Source: Spinacia oleracea
Taxonomy: Eukaryota > Streptophyta > Magnoliopsida > Caryophyllales > Amaranthaceae
NCBI RefSeq assembly: GCF_020520425.1
Contig: NC_079491.1
Location: forward strand, 40,228,027 to 40,292,026
DNA length: 64,000 nucleotides
Reading direction: 5' to 3'
Position numbers and translations under genes: made by a program. Within the stretch, counting starts at the first letter, position 1; every line of letters begins with the position of its first letter. Of the stretch, positions 55,252 through 64,000 are shown piece after piece. The notes under the pieces are model-generated. The model had not been told where the DNA came from. It searched no databases and was given only the letters and a program-made list of their open reading frames with translations.

Positions 55252-58200
55252 TCAATTGGTCCCACCCTCTTCCTCTACTGGTAAAGAATCCCCTAAATCA
55301 AACACATCTCTAGGCTTGTTCTTAACAACATGCAACCATCCCTTTTGTATCTCATCTTCTATGTAAAAAACTTGTTTTGCTTGAGATGAGAATACAAATG
55401 GATCATCTTGCAACAATCGTCCAGAATGCATCAATTTAGAGAAATTGACACATACTCCGCCATTTGGATATGCTTTTACACCCCTATGAATGTCTACCCA
55501 ATCACAACGAAACAATACAACTTTGTAATCTCCGTAATAATCTAATTCATAGATATCTTTCACTTTTCCATAGTAGGCATCTCCATCCGCTTCGACCATA
55601 ATTCCAGAATTTTGTGTCAAAAGACGAGAATCGCGATCCGTGGAAAGGAATTTGTATCCATTGATTATGTATCCTTTTAATTTTCTACCATAAGAATGCA
55701 AACCACCCGCCAAAGATTTTCTTAGTTTCCCATCTTCGGTGGTTGCATCTATGTAATGTACCTACGATGATACATCATTAAATCAAATACATTTTTTTTA
55801 AAAGAAGTATGTATTCACATTAAAAGAACTTAAGTAACCTTATTTTGCAGCCACCCTCCAAACTCATTGATGATCCAGTTACTTTCATCACTCTCCGTGA
55901 CAGGATTTTGTAAGTTCATTTGACGTTTCTCGGTTAAAAATTCGCTTCATGGAAGAAGAACAAAATTAAAAATCATCTATTATAACAATTGATAATTCAA
56001 AAGAAAACCAACATAATACTTACTCCAGATCCCCTTTTATCTCATCAGAGTGAAGCAAAATGTAGCGATGAGCTTGTTTTAAGCTTTTGTCATCAAGGCG
56101 AATGCTGACCTCCTTCCCAATAACTCGACCACCAGAATTAAACAAGTAATCATTGGGATTTGGAATGTCATCATCCATCCTTTTAGGTATGTTGAAAATG
56201 GTCTTAACACCTTGAAGATATCTCGAACAAAACCTAATTGTCTCCTCTAAAAGGAAGCCTTCTGCAATAGATCCTTCAGGTTGGGCTTTATTGGTTACAT
56301 GTGATTTCAAATGGGACAAGTACCTTTCAAATAAAACATTTGTACTTAATATATGATAAATGTGAAATATTAAATAAAAAGAATATAATTTAGACGTGTA
56401 AGATATTAACCTTTCAATGGGATACATCCATCTGTATTGCACTGGTCCACCAAGTTTAACCTCCTCCACTAAGTGAATCAACAAATGGACCATGATTGTG
56501 AAAAATGAAGGCAGAAACTCCTTTTCCAACTCACAAAGAGTTAAAATAATTTCATTTTGAAGACCATCTAAATCATCTGGATCAATAGTTGTAGAGCACA
56601 ACTTCTTGAAAAAGGAAGACAATCTAGCCAACAAGTCAATTACTTTTGTAGCTTTAGAGGCCCTTAAGGCAACGGGAAGGATATCCTGCATTATAACATG
56701 GTTGTCATGACTTTTGAGGTTAATCAACTTCCTTTGCTTCATATTCACACAACTAGAAAGGTTGGATCCATATCCATCAGGAACTTTAATTTTCTGCAAA
56801 ACATTTAGGAACCTCTCCTTCTCCTCCGTAGACATAGAATAGGAAGCCGGAGGCATGCATTCACCTCCGTTAGGATTAGTACTCAGCCAAAGGTGAGACT
56901 TTATTCTCCATGCTTCAAGGGCTTCTCGATCATTCCTACTATCTCTACTCTTATCCATGCTAAGAAGAGTTCCCAAAATATTCTCAGACACGTTTTTCTC
57001 AATGTGCATCACATCTAAATTATGCCTTAGAAGATTATGCTCCCAATACACCAAATCAAAGAATATGCTTCTCTTGGTACCAAAGTCACTTTCATCTTGG
57101 ACATCATCGTCATCATCGTGTCCTCTTTGCCTCTTTTTCGGTGGTGCCTTCGACTTTCCGTAAACATGCTTCACCTTTTCTTGCTGCCTCAATATATCAG
57201 TGCCGCTAGGACGAGATGGGGCTTTACCCCACTCATTAGTTCTAAACTTCTCACAAAACTTGTCACCTTGACATCGATATGGGTGATCTGCAGGTAACCA
57301 TTTTCTATAGCTACAATAGCAAATCTTGCTCCCAAATCTATCAGAAGGCGTGGAATCTAAGCATATAGGACATGCATTGTAACCTTTTGTGCTCAAACCA
57401 GAGAGCATTGCATAGCCGGGAAAGTCATTAATAGTCCAAAGCAAAGCCGCACGCAAATTAAATTTCTCTCCGGCAAAAGCATCAAAAGCTTCAACCCCTG
57501 TCCACAGCAATTTCAATTCATGCACTAATGGCTGCAGATACACGTCAATATCATTTCCGGGACCTGATTTTCCAAGAATAAGTGTGGACAGAATGAAAGA
57601 AGACGGTTTCATACATAACCATGGTGGAAGATTATAAGGAATCAACATCACTGGCCACGTACTATAAGTGGTGTTCATTAAACGGTAAGGATTAAAACCA
57701 TCACTCGCAAGACCTAATCGAACACTACGAGGGTCTAATGCAAAATCACTGTGACGCTCATCAAATGCCTTCCATGCTAAGCCATCTGAAGGATGCCTTA
57801 AAATCTTCTTATCATCTTCACCCAATCGCTCTGTATCATGCCATCTCATATCTTCTGCTGTTGATGATGACATGTAGATTCTTTTTAGTCTCGGTATAAG
57901 AGGGAAATATCGCATTACCTTAGCTGGCACACCTTTCTTACAAGTATCCGTACCTTGATCACTTACAACGTTGCCCCTATCCTTAGTTTTCTTCCACCTC
58001 GATGTACCACAAACATGACACTTGTCTTTCTTTAAAAATTCACCCCAATACAACATGCAATTATTCGGACAAGCATCAATCTTTTCATACCCAAGTCCCA
58101 AGTCTTTTATCATTTTCTTACTGTAATAATAAGAAGAGGGAAAATCAAGTATTTGAGGAAATGCATCTAGAATTAGCTTCAACAACATATTGAAAGATTC

Positions 58201-58785
58201 TATGGACCAGTGATTCATACACTTCAAGTGAAACAAGTGTAACAGAAAAGATAACTTTGAAAAATTGATACACCCCTCGTACAATTTCTCCTCAGAAGCT
58301 TCAAGCAACTTCTTATATGTCACATCTTCTTCTATTGTAGAATAATCATATTCTACATCTGTGTCATAGGCCAAGGGCTCCTCAATCCATTCATCATCCT
58401 CTCGTGCTTCTAAATTTGGGCAATTGGGAGGCATATTAACACTAAATGCTGATCTTAATAGCCCTCCCATATTATCTCGACCTACAAACCCACTTTGGTT
58501 ATCAAGGGATCCTTCACTAGTAATCCCTCCATCACTCTCAAACATACGCTGAAACGTATCCCCTTTACCATGAAAAATCCAATCCTTATATGGCTTATAA
58601 AATCCCTTAAACAAAATATGCCTCTCCACTTCATTTACGGAGAACCATTTCTCTACCTTACAGTTCTTACATGGACATCTAATTTTTCCTTCGACTAGAT
58701 CTTGCTTGGCAAACTCAATAAATTCCATACAACCGTCGATATATTCATGATGACCAGTGGGTAGATCGATCCAACTTTTATCCAT
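55252..58785 (-). CDS. CACTA TNP2-type transposase
   Basis: The catalytic protein of CACTA-2, acting in the nucleus on the element ends. The ATG at 58785 opens a 921-codon frame. Residues about 3-75 are the transposase-associated domain with CPCKNC. About 330-560 are the tnp2 core (GLASDGFNPYRLMNTTYSTW, then PPWLCMKPS and GKSGPGNDIDVYLQPL, then GYAMLSGLSTKGYNACPIC). A DUF4218-type region follows (LPVALRASKAT, PVQYRWMYPIER). An 87-bp GT..AG intron at 56324-56410 happens to be open, but splicing restores PIER-YLSHLK. Further introns are predicted at about 56023-55945 and 55839-55762, leading to a DUF4216-type end (LKGYIINGYKF, YELDYYG-YKVVLFRCDW). The spliced product is about 1095 residues, within the usual range. 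No internal stop was seen; exon edges near 55840-55945 are approximate. Confidence 0.9.
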
Positions 58786-60160
58786 ATCTATACGAAATTA
58801 GTTGAGTAATTAGTAATATACTTCGGTCGCAGAATAGGAAATTTTTATATGTACTTATTAAAATATTATAATCATTCTTAGAACCTTGATATATCACACG
58901 AGATTAATTTAAGTCACATAACACCTCCGTACACAACTCTTCTTAATTCATACCATAACTTATGGTTTTTTGTTTAATCATTCTTCCTTAGTGACTAATA
59001 TTTGTGATCTATCTTCATCTTCTAAAAGTTATTACCCTATATCACTTCCATATTATATTTTCTTTTTGCGTACAAGATCATACTTTCAACTTCACATGAA
59101 TTTGCAAGGAAAATAAAGCATGTGATTTTAGCGCACAAGGTGATATTTTCAACTTCACACGAAGACAACAATATAAATCCATTTTTTAAAAAGAGTAAGA
59201 GTACCTTAAGTAACGTGGCATCACATAATCAGAATTTATGGTAAAATTTCTTGGATTAAATGTAATTAAGCTAAGCAAAATTATGTAGTGGGGATAATGT
59301 AATTAGACAAACAATACCAACACAAAATGCCAAAGCTAACAAAAATACGTACTTACAAATTTGAAGCTATTATATCAAAACATTTGAAATTAAATCAACA
59401 GGAATACAATAGAAAGATCCAACTTTTGCATGATTGACGTAAGTTATGATAGCACAATAAACGTCGGTATATGCTCATTGTATATATATTGGACATCGAG
59501 GAAATGTAAAGCCACGGAAATTATATTCTAACACTTAACAAACCTAACTTGCAGAGTTGTAGCCCACCCTTGTCCATACAAAATTAGGGAAATAACAATT
59601 GTCCAATAAAAAACCTAAAAGGGACTTTATAGTATACATACCTCTAGTATCAAAGAGCATATGCAACGTACGAACCGATGCACGAACCTACGAACAACGC
59701 TAAAGACTTGCAGGAAACCTTGAACCGGTGTAGCAACGCATGAACTGATGCACGAACCTACGAACAACGCTAAAGAATCACAGGAAACCTTGAACCGGTG
59801 TGGTCGGCGAAACCTGATAATGTTGATAAATTATGGTCAAAATATAAGGACAACAACATTATCAGGAATTTAAAATCTAAAAAATATAGTAGATGAAGTT
59901 ATCAACTTAAACAGAAAACACTACAAACATATCAATTCATGACCATGAATGCTCCATGAAAATGAACAAATGTAGGGAAGCAATGTGCTAAGCGCAGGTC
60001 AAAGAAGGGTGTTTTTTCTACATGGAAAGTAAAAGCAAATATTATCTGCAATCTACTCCGCGATAAGGGGATCAAGCAATTGAGTTTACGAAAGTCGTTA
60101 TTGTGGGGCGACAAAAATACCAGAGGAGAGAGAAAGGAGATAGTGGTGAACGTAGAGGGA
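58786..60160. other. Upstream region of TNP2
   Basis: Putative promoter and leader, AT-rich. A roughly 85-bp unit (GATGCACGAACCTACGAACAACGCTAAAGA in parts, ending CCTTGAACCGGTGT) is tandemly duplicated at about 59670-59800. No coding frame. Confidence 0.5.
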
Positions 60161-60420
60161 CAGGAGAAGAAGTGAACTGATCAGAAGTGAACTGATCAGA
60201 AGTGAACTGATCAGAAGTGAACTGATCAGAAGTGAACTGATCAGAAATGAACTGATCAGAAGTGAACTGATCAGAAGTGAACTGATCAAAAGTGAACTGA
60301 TCAGAAGTGAACTGATCAGGACTGATCAGGATTGATCAGTAAGGACTGTTCAGAACTGATCTGATCAGGACTGATCTGGACTGATCTGATCAGGACTGAT
60401 CTGATCAGGACTGATCTATT
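60160..60420. repeat. AGTGAACTGATCAGA minisatellite and CTGATCAG array
   Basis: About ten tandem 15-bp units AGAAGTGAACTGATC (60173-60320), passing into GGACTGATCTGATCA-type words to about 60420. Each unit holds the palindrome TGATCA. The minus-strand SSLLI repeat frame is an artefact. Confidence 0.92.
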
Positions 60421-61080
60421 TTCTATGTCGTCTGAGAGTGCAAGTGTCACAGTCCATAGAAAGCTAGCTATTCCATTTATTACTCAAAAGTGATCACCAT
60501 ACTCCGTATTAAGCAGCCATATTATCTCATATTCAAGGAAGTTGACAGAACACAACACATAATTAAAAAGACTCCCAAAAGTTTTATAATAATATTAATC
60601 CTACCTTGTTATGTCTAATCTAAATATTAGTCATTATAGATTACTCTTCTATTATGACTCATCAATTCCACGATCAATTATTTATAACTTGTACACCGTA
60701 GCAATCAGTATGTATTACTCCACTTCTTAAGCTCTTAGCTAGTGTTTGTTTGAATAATGAAATAAGAATAGTAATCACAATTTTGGATTAGATTCTATTA
60801 ATTTGTTAAGAATAGAGTTATTCAAATAGAACGATAATCTCATGATTGAGCTTGAACTGATTTAGTGAAACACTCCTATCCGGTGTAATTGCATAGCCTC
60901 TAAAACGTTTTCTGTTAATGTTTCCCATTTTTTCCCGGTTATGCGCAACACATGATGTATATAGTTAAGGTTCGATAGTTATATTAGCAACACCAACATA
61001 AATTGGGATGTTTTCCAATTCCAATTACATTATTTATGTGTGGGATAAAGTAATTAAACCTAAACAACACCAACACAAAT
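60421..61080. other. CACTA-2 interior, no feature
   Basis: AT-rich spacer between two GATCAG arrays. Confidence 0.4.
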
Positions 61081-61310
61081 CAGGAGAAGAAGTGAACTGA
61101 TCAGAAGTGAACTGATCAGAACTGATCAGGATGGATCAGTAAGGATTGATCAGGACTGATTTGATCAGGAATGATCCGATCAGGACTGATCTGATCAGGA
61201 TTGATCAGAGCAGGACTGATCTATTTTCTATGTCGTAAATAGCCTAGGACTGATCTATTGTCATGTAATGCATGATCTATTGTCTTGTAATGCATGATCT
61301 ATTTTCTAAA
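61080..61310. repeat. Second CTGATCAG array
   Basis: Starts with the same AGGAGAAGAAGTGAACTGATC text found near 60160 and continues in GATCAGGACTGATC words to about 61225, then ATGCATGATCTATTGTC-type repeats to about 61310. It looks like a diverged duplicate of the 60160-60420 array. Confidence 0.88.
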
Positions 61311-63690
61311 ATCAATAGAGATAAAAAGTTCAGGTATGTAATAAAAAATACTCTAAACAGCTCTATAGAGAAGCACTAAAAAAAGCTAGGTAACGACTCT
61401 TTACCATAATTCCATAAACCCTTACTCGCAAGTTCAAAATAATTCAACAGGAGAATACAATGTCGTTCTTTCTAACAATAGAACCTAAAGTGTAGCCAAA
61501 CCATCCATCTCAAAAATTTGCTACTGTTACTTTTAACTCGATACATGTTGAAACTAACTGATATGTTATTATCAAAGCTCGTAGTCATAAAAACCATTTA
61601 TGCATGCTGCAGTTTATTGGGGCAAAGATGGGGGCCTCAGGACTACAAATACAAACAGAAAGTGGCCTAATTAGCATCCCTAGTAATATCTGATGTGTTG
61701 TTGTGAAATATCTTCCTAGAGGTGCCCTAAAGAAATACCTCATTGATAATCGAAGGAAGAAGCTAGCTTTTAAGGTTGTCCACCAGTTGGCGCTTGATCT
61801 TTCTAGAGTGACAAATAATTTTGCAAACTCAGATAAATAATACCGGATGATAAGCTATAGTTCAAAGCTACTCTCAACTTGGCATGATAAACCCAGATAA
61901 ACAATAAGCTAGTGCTGATAAGATAATATTTGGTTAGCTATGACAGTTCAAAACCGGATGATAGAAACTCAGAAATGGTTATCTGAGTTTATCATCCCAG
62001 CTATGACAGTTCAAAAATCAAAACCGGATGTTCTATCCCTTAACTCAGTTAAGCTATAGTTCAAAGCTACTCTCACTTCTCTGTGTTTTGAACTGCATAT
62101 ATTCAGATTAGGGTGCTTACTGCATAGGTTTATTCCTTACTCCATACAACTGGTAGTCAAACCTATATTTGGTGCCAACTAAAGCAGGGAAAGGCAAAGA
62201 AATTTATAATAAAGACAAGCAAAGTGCTGATAAGATAAGATATTTAACACTGCGATACACTGCCACTACCTAATACTACAGTTATGACATATAGAAAGCA
62301 TGCAGTAGCTTAACATAACGATGACAGACAGACAATGAGCTTATCAGTTGCCTAATACTAAGTTCTGCTTTGTAAAGCTCAGTTCTGTTTTGTGCAAAGT
62401 TTGTTCAGTTCTTTTCTACTTACAGTCAGTCCATCGGTCACACATTTCACATAATCAGTCACAGAAAACAGTGTAGCCTCAAAAGAAGTTATAGATAACA
62501 GTAGAAAATGCTAAGTGAAAGGGTTCAAATAATTAGTATAAGTTCTATAGCGACAAATAATTTTGCAAACTCATCCAACATGCACATTTGATGCACCAAG
62601 TTTCTCACTAAAGACAACCTAAACTAACCAAGTACAGCTAGGTGTCTTAAAGATTGACAACAGATTTTTCATACTAAGTACCAGATATCTTGGTCAGAGA
62701 TTATCACCTAAATCTCACTAAATGTCTGTGTGTCTTTATACAAAGCATTGCCATGTATCCAAATTTCAAAGATTCTAGGCCAACTAAAAGTTGCAAATTT
62801 AAAACTATGGAATCACAAAAGTACAAAGTAATTCAAGAAAGATACCGCAGAAAATTAGAAATAGATAGACAATACCTACAGTAGTAACTACACGGAAGAA
62901 GAAGTCAGACGTTCGATCACCACTTTCCAACTATCGTCCAAATTACCAACTATCTGCAATTGAAAACTAAAATAAATGAAATAGCAAACACTCTGTAAGC
63001 GGTATATAGAAAATCACAGAAACTAAGAAGACCCATTCTAGTTTTTTTCTTGAATTAAGGATGCAATATAACATGGAAAACTTAAAGGCATATGATTGAC
63101 ATTAGAAATTGACATGAAAAAACGTGAATTAACAATATATGACGGAAATTAAAATAGTGAATCAAACCTAAATATTGTTATATGATAAAAATCAAATAGT
63201 GAAGGCGTGAAGCAGACCAAAAATACCTGGCGAATATATCCGGCAACACCGAGGATGAAGCAGCAATTAAGAAACCAGAGTATGCTTGAATTTCTCCAAT
63301 TAAAAACCAGAGAGAGCAACGAATTTATCTTGAATTTTTTGGGCGAATTGTGAATTCAATAATTGGGATTTTTCATGAATTTATAGGATGAGGAGTGAGA
63401 TAGCTTATAATGGGAGATTTGACTTTGCTAACGTAAAGGTTGAAGACGGAATTCATGGAATTCGTTAATGGCCGGTGCTGAAGGTGAGGAGGAGAGATAC
63501 GAATTCATCGGAAATCTGACGAGGGTGGTTAGTTTCCTAAAGCAGCAAGGTATGTCGGTGGGAGGAGGTTGAGAGAAACGTGGGAGGTGGGTTGAGAGTT
63601 AGGCGGGATTCTGCGAAAAAAACAGAGAGTTAGGCGGGATTTTTTGCCCAAAAATTCAGTTGCATTGCTGCCTCACAAACACGTGCAACA
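61311..63690. other. CACTA-2 5' region
   Basis: AT-rich. Repeated words include GCTATGACAGTTCAAAA (61937, 61990), AAGCTATAGTTCAAAGCTACTCTCA (61852, 62053; quoted word trimmed in use) and AGTTAGGCGGGATT (63597, 63627). No gene. Confidence 0.45.
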
Positions 63691-63699
63691 CACGTGTCT

Positions 63700-63857
63700 T
63701 TTTTTTGTAAGTAGCGACGCTTTAGAACGTCGAAATATTTTGCGGCTCTCTAAAGCGTCGCAATTTACAAATTAATATTCGCGCCCCAATTTCCTTGCGA
63801 CTCTTTGTTAGACCGTCACAATAATTCCGTCTCAATATGTACCTCTTTTTTGTAGTG
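63700..63857. repeat. CACTA-2 right terminus and subterminal repeats
   Basis: GTAGCGACGCTTTAGAACGTC, CTCTAAAGCGTCGCAATTT and further GCGAC words, closing with CCTCTTTTTTGTAGTG at 63842-63857. The next three bases, TCT, would be the target duplication; element B text resumes after them. Confidence 0.85.
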
Positions 63858-63952
63858 TCTCAACTGTCCATTTTGTTTTAATCTAACGACTATTAGAGGT
63901 TCTCATTATAAGGAGGTTCTTATCTTAAGGGAGGTTCTCACCAGAACCTGGT

Positions 63953-63965
63953 TATATATATATAT

Positions 63966-64000
<35 letters not shown>
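63953..64000. repeat. (TA)n microsatellite right of element B
   Basis: Alternating TA running to the window end, starting at the right end of element B, matching the (TA)n tracts on its left and around element A. Confidence 0.9.

Larger units (their letters stand above)
43848..63857 (-). mobile_element. CACTA-2: roughly 20-kb CACTA element with both transposition genes and captured host exons
   Basis: Reads right to left. The right end is a CACTA terminus (CACTACAAAAAAGAGG on the minus strand, ending at 63857). Both ends have arrays of GACGCTTTAGAGCGTC-type motifs. It encodes TNP2 (55252-58785) followed by a TNPA-like gene (47245-52799), the usual order. I could not find the matching CACTA terminus at the left edge near 43848, so that end is degraded or truncated, which would block transposition in cis. 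Host-gene pieces lie at 45265, 46180, 48481-49714 and 53565. Confidence 0.85.

Noticed and set aside
60098..60289. Minus-strand SSLLI repeat protein
   Set aside because: Direct translation of the 15-bp GATCAG minisatellite.
60160..60420. CRISPR-like array
   Set aside because: Units are contiguous without unique spacers, in a eukaryotic transposon.

Overview
The window looks like a transposon-rich, gene-poor stretch of a eudicot plant nuclear genome. A Caryophyllales/Amaranthaceae-type host is my low-confidence guess, from the style of the repeats. I see no complete host gene. Every convincing coding stretch belongs to a transposable element or is a host-gene fragment carried inside one. Layout, left to right: (1) 1-549 is the 3' part of an LTR from an element lying mostly outside the window, inserted into the left LTR of copia-1. 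(2) 550-14407 is copia-1, an old defective Ty1/copia element. It is split by a 6.3-kb non-autonomous CACTA element (CACTA-1, 3424-9698, target duplication ATT) that carries a calmodulin-binding-protein-like gene fragment and a roughly 160-bp satellite. (3) 14408-16900 holds a LINE relic, a Stowaway-like MITE and a run of GAGACC/GGTCTC hairpins. (4) 16901-26368 is copia-2, a structurally complete copia element (two 1003-bp LTRs, target duplication GTAGC) whose polyprotein has several disabling changes. (5) 26374-27553 is unassigned. (6) 27554-32889 is a gag-only LTR element (TR-GAG type) with 445-bp LTRs and target duplication CTAGT. (7) 33038-38704 (element A) and 38841-63952 (element B) are two related terminal-inverted-repeat elements that abut a shared 136-bp (TA)n tract and are bounded by (TA)n outside as well. 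Each carries an inward-facing pair of tRNA-like sequences. Element A also holds a cytochrome P450 fragment. (8) Element B is interrupted by a roughly 20-kb CACTA element (CACTA-2, about 43848-63857). CACTA-2 encodes a TNP2 transposase and a second, TNPA-like protein with apparently open, splice-consistent reading frames. It has also picked up pieces of at least four host genes (PHT1 phosphate transporter, GrpE, a DUF1279 protein, a SART3-like HAT-repeat protein). The nesting gives a relative history: copia-1 predates CACTA-1 and the 1-549 element, and element B predates CACTA-2. Copia-2 and the TR-GAG element have similar LTR pairs and clean target duplications, so they look recent. The strongest candidate for something not commonly described is the A/B family. 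Four tRNA-like cloverleaves are conserved as convergent pairs in two diverged copies, with compensatory stem changes, intact Pol III A and B boxes, and a consistently shortened anticodon loop. They sit inside TIR elements located in TA microsatellites. All family calls rest on reading the sequence; no database search was run.
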